A stretch of 64,000 bases of DNA from Ceriagrion tenellum (lineage: Eukaryota > Arthropoda > Insecta > Odonata > Coenagrionidae). Positions 49,343 to 59,764 of this stretch are shown piece by piece. The position numbers were made by a program, and so were the translations under genes. The notes under the pieces were generated by a model, which made no database searches, was not told the origin of the DNA, and was given only the letters and a program-made list of their open reading frames with translations. Numbering within the stretch: position 1 is the first letter of the stretch; every line of letters starts with the position of its first letter. The stretch is taken from contig OY720636.1 of the NCBI GenBank assembly GCA_963169105.1, forward strand, positions 107,198,539 through 107,262,538, in the 5' to 3' direction.

Positions 49343-49515
49343 CACTGCAAGAACAAAATGGATTGTACACACCCTGAGGCAAAATGGGCTCGTGATGAAC
49401 ATAATTGAAGGTAAAATTGAGGTAAAAGTCCCCAGAGCAAGGCCCAGTAATATGTTCATGGACCAAATAAAGAGGGAAAGACATAGGAAGAGCTATCAGG
49501 AAGAAAGTTGCTTAG
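49343..49515 (+). mobile_element. LINE 3' tail fragment, same family as 55.3 kb
   Basis: ACACCCTGAGGCAAAATGGG, then GGTAAAATTGAGGTAAAAG and ATGTTCATGGACCAAATAAA match 55,470-55,585 in order. In translation it gives the PRARP then FMDQIKRERHRK part of a LINE basic tail. Frameshifts and stops are present, and the copy ends before the terminal codons. Confidence 0.8.
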
Positions 49516-49757
49516 GATTTTTTACAAAAATGGGCGATTTGGCGAAATAAAAGCCATGCTTCTAGAGCACATATCACGTCTCCAATCGACCACAAACATT
49601 TTTACACTAATTACAAGACTTTGACCATAGTCACATCAGTTACAATTCAATGAGAAACAAAAGAATAGCTATAAGTGAAAAATACAACTTCTTGCGTCAT
49701 AGATTACAGATTCAACCAAAGTTCATAACAGTAGATAGGGAAGTTTTCTAAATATAG

Positions 49758-50052
49758 TGGACTGTATCTTTTTGATCTCTAACCATTACGAGAATAACGA
49801 CAGTCTGGGAGCACCACCGATCCAAAATCACTACTCACCTTCCCAACAGGGCTCGCCTTCTCCGTAGGACTATTCGGCCGCTTCATCCATTCACCAAGAC
49901 GACGCACGATGAACTCCCTGGTTTGACTGCACACCACACACAAATCACATGCACACCATTGCGCCACACGGCCGCGCGAACAAAACAAAAAAGGTGAGCG
50001 GCGATTCCGCACCCGGCAAAGCTCCCGACTATACATCGTACTGGCGCGTACA
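49758..50052 (-). repeat. 3' LTR of the BEL/Pao element
   Basis: It aligns along its whole length with 53,862-54,159. On the + strand it starts TGGACTGTATCTTTTTGATC and ends in GTACA, giving TG...CA ends. TATAG precedes both LTR copies, so the true edge may be a few bases further out. Confidence 0.88.
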
Positions 50053-50349
50053 ACCTGCCCACCTTGGCAAATTTACATGTGGTCTATGTCTACATCAGTC
50101 ATCCTAATTAACCTAAACCTAATCTTGTGTGCACCTGACCTAACAAAAAAATATAACCTACAAAGGGTATGGAAAGGTGGACCATAGGGCAAAATATATT
50201 AATTCTTCACTCCCCAGGGGCTGTTGGGGCGACTTAAACAAAAGGAAAGGAAGCCCACGAAAAAGGAATAACAATACTCTAGCCTACCAGGTGCACACGA
50301 ATACACGCCTAATCTAACGGTAACAGGCAAAGGTTCCTCACGCCCCTCG

Positions 50350-51050
50350 TAATTATCCCTTGCACTGTTTTAACTCGACTACTCGTATAATGCCATCCTT
50401 CCCAGGATGCACCTTAATTACGCGGCCTAGCCTCCACCGTCATGGCGGGAGGTTTTCATCTTTCACCATTAGTAAACGACCCTCCATCAACCTACGTTTT
50501 GCACCGTCAAAGTTTGTGCCACAGTCACTAAAGATTTCACTTACTTTTCCTCTGCGAGCGATAAAACGACAAAATGCAGCGAGAAAGGCTTCCGCCGTGA
50601 GTTTGTACACTAATTCTAGGTGAATAGCTTTGGTCGACAGAAACAAATAAACAAATGTAAGCCTTGTACTTACGAGCGTTACGGAGTCTTCCAAGAGTAA
50701 TATCGTAAGGTCCTCCGTAGTCTACTCCACAAGTATTAAATGGTTTAATCTGCTGGAATATTATTGACGGCTGATTTCCCATTTTCGGTTGAACCGTAGT
50801 GGGATGTGCGCGGAAACACTTCACGCACTTTCCTACCCTTTGCCGGACCAAACTCCTGGCTGATAAAATCTGAAACTGCCGTTGAATAATAGCGTGCAGG
50901 TTCAACGGCCCTGGGTGAAGATAAACTTCATGAAAATAGTCTACAAGCAATTTTGAAAATTGATGGCGACCAGGCAATAAGATAGGATGCTTTTGCTCAT
51001 ACGGAAATGAGGAATGTTCTAACCTTCCGCCCACCCTCACAATACCTTTC
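50350..51050 (-). pseudogene. BEL/Pao integrase remnant
   Basis: From 51,040 downward it encodes the zinc-binding HHCC module (HEVYLH, then CVKCF about 30 residues on), the VDYGGPY motif with the first catalytic Asp, and, after a frameshift near 50,640, TKAIHLELV and SDCGTNFDGAKRRL with the second Asp. The next residues jump straight to the end-of-pol type MVKDENLPP and a further-frame HPGKDGIIRVVELK. About 100-150 residues holding the catalytic Glu are therefore missing near 50,490. Non-functional. Confidence 0.88.
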
Positions 51051-51337
51051 GAATCTATAAATGGACCTAACCTTCTTAATCGGACGGAAGAGACACATCC
51101 CAGTCGTAAAGCCGTTAGCTCCTGCGAAATCCCTGGTTCTGGATTCGTTTAATCCACATCAACATTGCGGTTTGCACTTCTTGGGTGGAAATTGCACCAC
51201 TGAGACGACGTTTAGGATTACGACAATTAAACTCAAACCTTAAACATTAGGCTGTTATTCTCCTTAGCTTCGAAAATGACGAAATTAATTCTATATCACG
51301 TCCTCATCATCACGAACGACCACCTGCGTATTGCATG

Positions 51338-52180
51338 CTACTTCCACTCCTCTTCTGATTTCAAATATTGGCATTCCGAGTCTGTAATTTCACCTTGTGA
51401 TGGCCAATTCGATTCGGGACTCGACAACCAGGGGGGGGGGCCTTTTAACCACAGGCTGTGGTTCAACAATTCAGAGAGCAACAGACCCCTCGATGCGCAG
51501 TCTGCTGGGTTAGATTCGGACGGCACATGCCTAACATTTACCGGAGAAATTAAACCCTGAATGTCACTAATTCTATTGGCGATATACGTTTTCCATTTGT
51601 GTAGTGACGATCGAATCCAATTAATAGTGACCATTCATTCACTCCATGAAGTGACAGAAACTTTAACCCCGACAAGCCAAAAACCTTGACATGACCCAAC
51701 AATCTCGCGGTCAATAGGGCACCGCACAATTTCAGACGCGGTAAAGTCACCCTTTTTAGTGGTGCCACCCTTGACTTCACCATGAGTAAGTTAATTACCA
51801 CATCCCCATTATTTAGCGTCACTCTTGAGTACACAAAGCCGGCATTGCCTTTCTCGGAGATATCTGCAAAAGCCATGAATTTGAACATTCACTGCAGAAT
51901 CAAACCTCGAATTTCTAGGAAGGGAAAACGGACTTATCATTGGCATGTCTCGGCGATATATTTCCCATGTTTTTACCGCGTCATCCGGAAGGATGTCATC
52001 CCAACCTACCCCTAGTTGCCACAAATGCTGAAGGATACATTTTCCCACGAACGCATCCTGCGTGATAAAACCCAGTGGGTCATATAATCGACGCCCACCA
52101 CTGTTAGGGCCAAACCGAAAATGGATGTGATCGCACTTTCAATAGGCAATCCCAAGCGCTGAGCGCAGGCCTTAGTAATG
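51338..52180 (-). pseudogene. BEL/Pao RT C-terminal, connection and RNase H remnant
   Basis: On the - strand it starts with RRLYDPLGF (around 52,070-52,090), goes on to LGVGWDDILPDD, then the RNase H region beginning FMAFADISEKG and VAPLKRVTLPRLKLCGALL, and ends NVRHVPSESNPADCASRG. The parts lie in more than one frame. The palm with its catalytic aspartates, expected upstream of DPLGF, is absent because the protease segment abuts it. Confidence 0.88.
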
Positions 52181-52660
52181 AATGAATCCTAGATCGCGCT
52201 TATACCTACCGTGTTGGTCTCGTACCGACTAACTGCGGTCGATAACAGTACAATGCATTTCGTACCTTCCACAAGGGCCTTGGATGGATTAGTAACATAG
52301 TCCGCGGGAGTGGTCAAAGTTATCGACGCACCCCCATTATTCCCGTTCTCCCTGGGGTCGCTTTCTACGATCCCTTTCACTTCTGTGTCCTTCACCGAGA
52401 CTACCATAGGCGAATCCTTCTCTCGCGGCGTGAAGTGCAACCAGGAATGATGTTTGAACGAGCAAAGGCGACAAGGATTTCGGCGTCGACAGTTGCATGG
52501 CCATACTGCAAACAACCTAAGCAAAGACGTTTTTCTTTCGCCACACGAAACCTCTCACTTGCGGAAAAGGCCTTGAACTTCTCGCATGAATATAACGGGT
52601 GATTGGATTCACAGAATTCGCATTTCAGCGACGCGGGAGCACGTTATGCGTCGGTACTGG
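52100..52660 (-). pseudogene. BEL/Pao gag zinc-knuckle and protease remnant
   Basis: Two cysteine-rich blocks are visible on the - strand: FCESNHPLYSCEKFKAF followed by CLGCLQYGH in one frame, and NPCRLCSFKHHSWLHF in the next, so a frameshift lies near 52,490. These are the CCHC-like knuckles at the gag/pol border of BEL/Pao. The protease-like DSFITKACAQRLGLPIESAI follows to about 52,120, with an in-frame stop just before it at about 52,188. The usual active-site sequence is not clearly kept. Confidence 0.8.
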
Positions 52661-53408
52661 TCACCAAAGCACTCGTCCCGGCCAAAAAAGACTGATTTTT
52701 TTGTCACTTTGCACCCCCAATATTTTTTGGCCAGGAAACCCACCCTTTGCTGGGCCACATTTGGCTCCCTCCAGCACTCGAGCCTCTCGCTCCAAAAATG
52801 AAATTAAACATTTCACGGTCAACAACCCTTATTTCTCCTACCATTCTCTTAGCTCTGTACTCAACTTCTTCCGTACAGGTAATAGAAGCAGTACTGCCCA
52901 ATCTTCGGCACGATGTCCCAACGCCGTTAGCGCGCCCGTATATTCAATCAACAATGTAGAAAATGTTCGTAATTGTAGAGGCGCGCGATCAACAGGCTTC
53001 AAACTCAACTATGCCTCCAAATAGGCGTATGTCAACAACGATGGTTAGTTATAGCGTGACTTCAAAGAATCCTATGCCACCAAATAGTTTGCACCAGAAA
53101 GGGGCAAAAACGACACCAATGACAATGCTTCCCCCTTACGACATGAGCGCAAGTACAAAAATTTCTCAACATCAGGTAATTCTGTATAGTTATGAATCAC
53201 AGCTTCAAAGACGTCGTAAAAGCTCGGCCATGATTTAAGATCTCCATTAAACTCTTATAATCAAGTTCAACTTCGGAAGAGCAATTCGCAACATACCGGC
53301 ACCGGCTACAGGAGACGGTGCGGTAGCATCTAATTTATTTGACCACGAGCCTTCAGAGGGAAGCACCAAAGCCATTATTGTTTTAATGCGAAAATACTTA
53401 GCTTCAAA

Positions 53409-53657
53409 TTACGCAATTTTTGCCTGAAAATCCTCAGCTTGCTCAACATTTCGTTTTTTATACTGCAATAAGATTTTTGCAAAAATGTCATGATAGCGCT
53501 CATATAGCTCATTCAATCCTTCCGTCATCGCCTTCAATAAAGCCACTTGATTCACGTCGCTGGGATCGCTTTTGACTATACCAGCTACCTCTTCAATACG
53601 AATTATTTTCTGAGAAGTCAACTCCTCAGTTATTAATAATTCGTTGATTGGAGCCAT
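53409..53657 (-). pseudogene. Probable BEL/Pao gag N-terminal fragment
   Basis: An 82-codon - strand frame starts about 200 bp inside the 5' LTR, where gag should begin. It is acidic and helix-rich with heptad-like spacing (LLKAMTEGLNELYERYHDIF), as expected for the N-terminal coiled region of gag. The frame then stops. The sequence from here to 52,660 is decayed gag. Assignment is by position rather than by motif. Confidence 0.6.
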
Positions 53658-53861
53658 ACTAAACTAACGACAAACTCACAAACACTCCTTTAAGCTAATA
53701 CAAAAATACGAGAATCCTCAACAACATGAGACTGAGCTAAGCCGATAATCTTAAATCACCAGTACGAAAATAATTAATATCGACTAAATTTTCCCAAATC
53801 CATAGGATCCGGCCCGAAGTACCAAAACCTGTGGCGTGCAAAACTCAATCTCTCACTATAG

Positions 53862-54159
53862 TGGACTGTATCTTTTCGATCTCGAACCAGTACGAGAATA
53901 ACGACAGTCTGGGAGCCCCACCGATCCAAAATCGCCACTCACCTTGCCGACGGGGCTCGCGCCTTCTCCCCGAGGACTTTTCGACCGCTTGAACCATTCG
54001 CCCAGACGACACGCGATGAACTCCCTGGTTCAACTGCAAAACACACACGAATCATATGCACACCAGCGCGCCACACGGCCGCGCGAACAAAATAAAAAAG
54101 GTGAGCGGCGATTCCGCACCCGGCAAAGCTCCAGACTATACAACGTACTGGTGCGAACA
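53862..54159 (-). repeat. 5' LTR of the BEL/Pao element
   Basis: The partner of the LTR at 49,758-50,052, on the upstream side of the - strand reading direction. It differs from it at about one base in eight. Just inside it, at about 53,806-53,825 on the + strand, CCGGCCCGAAGTACCA resembles a tRNA 3' end and may be the primer-binding site, though it sits ~40 bp from the LTR. Confidence 0.88.
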
Positions 54160-54205
54160 GCTGCAGTCAACCAATCTTGGGATTGAACGACCGATGTTGA
54201 GTTTC
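54160..54205 (+). mobile_element. LINE 3' tail remnant abutting the LTR
   Basis: GCTGCAGTCAACCAATCTTG, directly after the LTR, is the end-of-ORF sequence (AAVNQS) of the LINE family at 55,330-55,690, and the similarity continues for a further ~20 bp. The BEL/Pao element therefore landed in, or recombined at, a copy of that LINE. Confidence 0.7.
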
Positions 54206-55329
54206 CCTCTTATTCTTTGAGAATTCCTGCATTCTACTTTGGAGAATATATGAATAGCCACAATTTTTTTCTAGCGTTTGGCTACAGGAATCGCCAAGAC
54301 GGAAACTCGACCCCAGTTAATTCCGTAAAATAAAAGAAATTGGGAGTGATAACTTCAAAACTTGTTTAATGCGCATGGCATGACCATAAAAAAGCCTTTA
54401 CATACAGCGAATATCGATTGCTTATTTTTGTTCGAATCGGAAAAAAAACTGCGAGAAGCAGTCTTGTGGTTTCGCGAAAACGCAGTCACGACGCGAGGGA
54501 GAAAAGATTGGTTCTCGCCGCCGATGATTTCTCGCCAGCACTCCCGGATTGAATCCGTTTCCTTTTATTTTTCATCGCGCTCCGAAATGTAATGCCTCGA
54601 TTGAAAACGAAATGATTTGCACACTCGTATCGTCGGCGGGCGTCGGCGCTCAAAGCACCTCGGGAGAGAACCCCTCCCCCCACCCGTGGATTCCCACTCG
54701 AAAAGTGGCCCGCGCCGTATCTGAGCCTCTGCTCCCTCCCTCTCTCTCTCGCTGAATGATGGGAGGGAAAGGGGTGAGGAAAACACAAGGTCTTCGCCAA
54801 TGCCTCTTACGTGTTCATCCCCCTCATATCGTGGGTGAGGTAATTATTTATTGCCAAAACGGGATATACACACCCTTTCGCTCGGTCGGGTCCCCCCCTT
54901 TCCCAAAGATTAAAGGATCCGACTTCGGATGGGAGATAAGGGGTTGAAAGGGGAGAATCATAACGAGGGGATGAGGGACGGTTTGAAGGGAAAGTGGAAG
55001 GGGGAACTTAAGAGAAGAAGGGACAGCAATGGGAGTAGAAGAAACAAAATTGGTGGTTTGGTTTCAATTCCTCTCACTGGGAACATTTAAGTACGTAGAC
55101 CTGTGTTATTTCGACTCTTTTCACGTAATCATTTAGGCCGTATGCGGAATTGCTCCCATATTTTTCAGCAGTTAGCAGCTTCAGATTAAGTATTTATACC
55201 AACGCGAGCGATTATTCTTCTTGAATATTCGTTGTTCTCTGGAATTAGATATTTTTAGTGATGATTCTTTGCTAATAGAAACATTTTGCGAAACAATAGC
55301 CTTTTTAAAATTTGAAAAGCTAACTAGAA
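54206..55329. other. No recognisable gene; GC-rich 54,480-54,980
   Basis: The GC-rich part has several overlapping frames of up to 104 codons, all compositional. No exon with splice sites and motifs was seen. Confidence 0.4.
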
Positions 55330-55690
55330 AATAATAAAGTCTTCGAAACCTGGTGCTAGAGGAGGATGCTGAAGTTGAATGGACGGAAAAAATACGAAAT
55401 GATAGATTGTATGGAAGAGGAAAGGACCATATGGAACACCATGCAGAAAAGAAAAACGGATGAATTGGACACACCCTGAGACACAATGGGTTTGTGAAGA
55501 ACAATCAAAGGTAAAGCAGAGGAAAATTTCCCCAGAGGAAGACCAAGGAATAAGTTCATGGACCAAATAAAGAAGATAGTACATAGGAAGAGAGACCGGG
55601 AGGTTATGGAACTAGCATTTGATAGGGAAGGGTGGAGGGCTGCAGTCAACCAATCTTAGACGGAACAACCAATGGTGGGCCTTTTTCAAA
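55330..55690 (+). mobile_element. LINE 3' tail (ORF2 C-terminus)
   Basis: The + strand encodes, with frame changes, RRMLKLNGRKK, an EGKAEENFPRGRPRNKF-like basic block, FMDQIKKIVHRK, then ELAFDREGWRAAVNQS and a stop at 55,660. This is the intact end of a LINE ORF2. At least two more fragments of the family lie at 49,343 and 54,160. Confidence 0.85.
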
Positions 55691-57783
55691 CAAAAGTCAG
55701 GTGAAATGAATAGGAAGAATTACAGAGAAAGGCCAAGATTTGAATACTTCAGAGGTATTACATATGTGGTCAAAATGAGTAAAGATGTAGGAATCAAATG
55801 AGAGGAGCAAAAGCTGCAACAACCCAGACTTCGAATAAATGATATTGACGATGAATTCTTCTTTGCATTTGCTCTGCAATCACAACAGTCGCCATAATTA
55901 GTTATCAATGCAAAGAATAGTTTGCTACAGCTCTCAAACAATATGATATGTATGAAACGTTTTGTTCCAGAATAATTCTGCTATTTGACTCTCATTAATG
56001 ATTTTCCTGATGTATTCCATCTTTATCCTTTGTCGGCAATTTCACATTTTCAATTCATCTTCCATTGTTGGTATCCAAAGGCTAGTGTGTTGCGAAATTT
56101 AGTAAATAAGTTTTTCTCTTCTCTTTTTCTGTGTTTTTGTCATACATTTCTTCTCTCCTACTCTTCGTGGGTGATTATTTCCGTCCATTTGTGCATCCAT
56201 AACTCCAAAAATCAATTCATTATAACTTGTTTTGCTCTGCCAATCTTACTTTTCAAGCTTCACTCCCGTAATAGAATATGCTCCAAATGCGTGTATCAGA
56301 GAAGTAAATTTCTATGGAAGACTTTGCCGTCGATACTTGAGTCAAAGCTTAAGTTGTTTAGAAAATTGTGTAGAACTCTACGTCACGGTATTTTCATTCC
56401 TCTCATTTCCGATTGAATCGGAAATTAATAGAAAATGCTCAATTCCAATCCAAAAGTTTTACCGCGTCTCAAATAATACGCAAATTTTTATGTTAACCTG
56501 GCAACTTATTCTCTCATTCTCCTTAAAATCTCTTTAGTTAATTTTATAAATAGTTATATCAATCATTTATAAGTATATACACCTTATTTAGTTATGCTTA
56601 CTCTGCCAAAAAATAGCAAAAATGAATTGTCAATTGTGATATTGGTTGTTCGCAGACGCTAAAGTATATGGTACGCTAGCGAATTCAATCAGCTAAAAAT
56701 GATTTTCACTTTGGATTTTATACTCTTCCCCTCCCTTTATTCAACTTTTTTCTTTGAATGCTATCCGAAATTTGGTTGAACGAAAAATTGATGTAAGATA
56801 CTGATTCCTGCCGATAATCCTGCATTCATTTTCTTGCACATTACCCTACCTCCCACTTGCTAGTCTCTAAGGTCAACATGAATCACATTTCCCCAACACG
56901 TAATCTGTTTACTCAAAACCTTCCATAGCCTATCCCCCTCCCCCCTTCTCTCTCATCCAGCGAAAATCTTTCTTGACAGTCAAACCCCACCCACTATTTC
57001 CTAAAAATATGTAAAAGAGCGAACTTTCCTAAAATATCTTCTTTGTAATGGCATGATATGCCAAAACCTGGGTAGGTGAGAGAAAATTAGTTGTGTGGAA
57101 TCAGCCTAAGTTACCTTTTCATTAGGAAGAAGAAATTAAAACCAGAAAATCCAAATTTGGTTTTGGGTGTATATTACTGTATATCCATTGATTGATGGCA
57201 GCAAACATTTGCTGGTAACGCATAACTTTGGAAAGCCTGGTCGGTAGAAAACCTGGTTACCAAGAGCCACTGACTTGTGGATTTTTTCGATACTCTAACT
57301 GCTACTTTCTCTGCTTATGCAACACCACGCACTCATACTCAAGACGTTTCATATGACACAATTTGGAAATGGGATACGATTCAGAGTAACCGATTCGTTG
57401 TGAATGTGAATGTGTCTTTCACTTCGCGATGCCGATGAGTACACAATTTGACGATTTTCGTAGTAAGTCATGCCGTGAATTTGAATATTATCCAAGCTCT
57501 CTTTTGGCCACCCTCGTCATTAGCGCGGATCTCGCTGCGATGTTTATGGCGGTGGGTAAAATCGTTATTGTTTACGAAGATAATCTAAATGAATACCGGT
57601 ATGAAGGTATTAGTTTCTATAGTTTCAGTTTTGGATGTTTTTGTATAATTGTGTTATCAGTTACGTATCACGTCATCTGTCTAGAGTTTTGTGTCGGAAT
57701 TTAAAAGGCTTAATCGGTTTTGAAACAAAAATATCGGCAAGAATGTGAGAATGAAGGCTTTCGCGGTGCTCTACGTTGATCTT
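55691..57783. other. No recognisable gene
   Basis: AT-rich. A 143-codon + strand frame at 55,985-56,416 is Phe/Leu/Ser-rich and unlike any family I know, so I treat it as chance. Nothing else was supported. Confidence 0.4.
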
Positions 57784-57908
57784 CTTCATTTTTAGGGATC
57801 TACCGCGTATTTTTATTGTATAGTGAAAACAGATTCTCTGACACTACTATCAGCGAAACTGTTGTGACTATACAACAAAAATACACGGTAGATCCCGAAA
57901 AATGAAGG
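57784..57908. repeat. Fold-back element, ~42 bp arms
   Basis: Arm 57,784-57,825 (AGGGATCTACCGCGTATTTT, then TATTGTATAGTG) is the near-perfect inverse of 57,867-57,908 (CACTATACAACAAAAATACA-like, then CGGTAGATCCCGAAAAATGA). A 41 bp spacer separates them. It may be a tiny MITE or the end pieces of a lost element. Confidence 0.85.
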
Positions 57909-58515
57909 AGATAAAAAATATCGGTACTATTTCATGCAATATATTTGTAAATCCTGTTCTAGTTGGTTGTATTCATAAGTGGTGATACCGGATGCACAAA
58001 AAGGAGCTCAAACTTTGATATTTAGTTCAAGTGGTAATCAGAATTTTACCAGTTTTGCATTGCCTATCGTAAATAAGTTTGCGCTTATAGTATATAATTT
58101 GAAATTACGAGGACAATTTTCAGTTTAAACCCAGTGGGGAAAGTTTGTGCAGAATTAAGTTTGAAGTAATTCAAAGTCTGTGCAGCGTTGCATTAATGTA
58201 GAATGGACGTGCATAAGACGTGCAAAGGATGTTCTTCGCTGCATCAACTTTGCCCATGTACAACGTGAACAGTCTTAGCACATTCATTGAACATCCATAG
58301 GGGACTACGACAATGATAGTTGTTTTAGCACATTGTTTGAATGATGTCTGTTGGACTCATGTCCTGAAATGCAGTCCGTGCGCCTGGATAAGTGAACCCC
58401 GTGGCCGCTGGCCGCGGCGTGGCCGAGCGTAGGATCCTCACGACTTCTTGAAAGAAAATAGTGCTGAGTTCTTGTACATTGGGCATTTGGTTTTAATGCT
58501 CAACACACGTTTGAT

Positions 58516-58791
58516 TCATTGTATATCAAGGAAGGATTGTTTTTGTGTGATACTCCCCATTCCTTTTTGATTAAATTCCAAGTTTATAAATAAATAGTAT
58601 CCTCCGCGGAAGCATACCCAAGCCTGTGCTGCGGCTAGCTTCTTCCATGCTTCCAGCACTTCGTTTCTTTCACTATTGGACTTGTGACGATCGAGTTCGG
58701 ACGTGTCGACGATTAAAAAGCTGAAGCGCGTTGTGGAGGAGCCAAAAGTGATTGAGGTGTCAAGAGTTCCTTCTGTTGCCATAATAACCAT
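58516..58791 (-). CDS. Unrecognised 91-codon frame inside the TIR element
   Basis: It starts at an ATG at 58,791 and has balanced composition: FSFLIVDTSELDRHK, then SERNEVLEAWKKLAAAQAW. This is unlike the low-complexity frames elsewhere. I do not recognise the family. No splice sites or second exon were identified. It could be a captured host fragment, part of a lost element gene, or chance. Confidence 0.25.
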   Translation of the reverse strand: MVIMATEGTLDTSITFGSSTTRFSFLIVDTSELDRHKSNSERNEVLEAWKKLAAAQAWVCFRGGYYLFINLEFNQKGMGSITQKQSFLDIQ

Positions 58792-59094
58792 TTGCTCTTG
58801 TTTGTTTCTTTGAGAATACTGTCATTATGTTAGTATCTTTTAAAATAAAGTGTGTTTATATGTTAAATCTACTCTTTGTACTGAATTCATTTCCCATCTT
58901 CTTGGCCGTACTTCAAATGGCAGTCCTGAAGCATATACATTGAATGTCCATGTAAGAAGGTAAGTATATCTCACAACGTGTGACTTGAAGGTTCAATGCA
59001 CTACCGCACCCTGCAAGGATTTTGCAAGTGGCGTATCCAATGCCTATGCAAAGCACTACCTTGGATGGCGGTGGACCAAAATGCTAGTCTTTTA

Positions 59095-59400
59095 CTCGAT
59101 CTAAATCACCCAGCAGGGCTTAGGTAGTGCTCCGTGAACATCCGAAATTGCACCAAAGTGTACGTCTTTTGCACGATCTAAATCCCCAGTACAGCTTATA
59201 GGTAGTGCTAGGTGAACATCCAAAAATGAACCAAAATGCACGTTTTTTGCACATTGTAAATCCCCAGCAGGGCTTAGGTAGTGCTCGGAGCACATCCCGT
59301 GAGCATCCAAAAATGAACCAAAATGCATGTCCTTAGCACATTGTAAATCCCCAGCAGGGCTTAGGTAGTGCTCCGTGCATATCTTTTGAAAATCCAAAAC
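59095..59400. repeat. Tandem ~90 bp repeat units
   Basis: Each unit contains AATCCCCAGCAGGGCTTAGG, then TAGTGCTCCGTG and CATCCAAAAATGAACC. About four diverged units are present. Because the unit length fits a frame, the - strand shows a repeated peptide (EHYLSPAGDLQCAK), but there is no reason to think it is made. Confidence 0.85.
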
Positions 59401-59764
59401 ACCATGTCAGAAAAAGGTCGACCACCATGTACAGTCTATGAAGCATCTTTGCACCTTCATACTGAAGGATCTGGTCAGGGATAGTGCACGATGCACATTC
59501 TAAGAACGTCCTTTGCACTACTGCAGGAGAATGTTCTTTGCACTTGGATAGTGCGCCATTTGATACTTCTTTGGACGTTCATGAAGAACATTCTTTGCAC
59601 CAAAGACGCTGCACTAAAGAATGTTCTTTGCATGTCCTTTGCACCAACTTTTCCCCACTGGGAAATAATGCGTCGTCCGAGATGATTTATAATTTTCCAT
59701 TTTAAGTAAATCCTGGGAACCTGTTGGTGAAATTTCGTTCTTGCATCCATCGAACTGGCAATAT

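Larger units (their letters stand above)
49758..54159 (-). mobile_element. BEL/Pao LTR retrotransposon, internally deleted
   Basis: Two ~296 bp LTRs bound a 3.8 kb interior that reads on the - strand in the order gag, zinc knuckles, protease, RT end plus RNase H, integrase. The RNase H and integrase motifs (DPLGF, VAPLKRVTLPRLKLCGALL, VDYGGP) are diagnostic of BEL/Pao. The RT catalytic core and the integrase region bearing the catalytic Glu are absent. Stops and frameshifts occur throughout. LTRs match at roughly 85-90% by eye, so the insertion is old. No clean 5 bp target duplication was seen. Confidence 0.92.
58130..59662. mobile_element. 1.5 kb TIR-bounded element with internal tandem repeats
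   Basis: The ends are inverted repeats: left CCCAGTGGGGAAAGTTTGTG, right (complement) CCCAGTGGGGAAAAGTTGGT, with GCA following in both. Inside, the subterminal parts are built from recurring words. Near the left are GTGCAAAGGATGTTCTTC and TTAGCACATT. On the right are about four ~90 bp units (59,095-59,400) and then an array of TTCTTTGCAC words in the other orientation (59,500-59,650). A 91-codon - strand frame (58,791-58,516) lies in the middle. No transposase is recognised. Flanks are AAA-rich and no clear duplication was found. Confidence 0.75.

Noticed and set aside
52599..53024. 141-codon + strand frame inside the BEL/Pao element
   Set aside because: It is antisense to gag; the - strand carries the zinc-knuckle motifs.
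55985..56416. 143-codon + strand frame
   Set aside because: Phe/Leu/Ser-rich with no family motif, in AT-rich DNA; likely chance.
59101..59397. 98-codon - strand frame with repeated peptide
   Set aside because: The repetition comes from ~90 bp tandem DNA units whose length fits a frame; no start context or conserved partner was seen.
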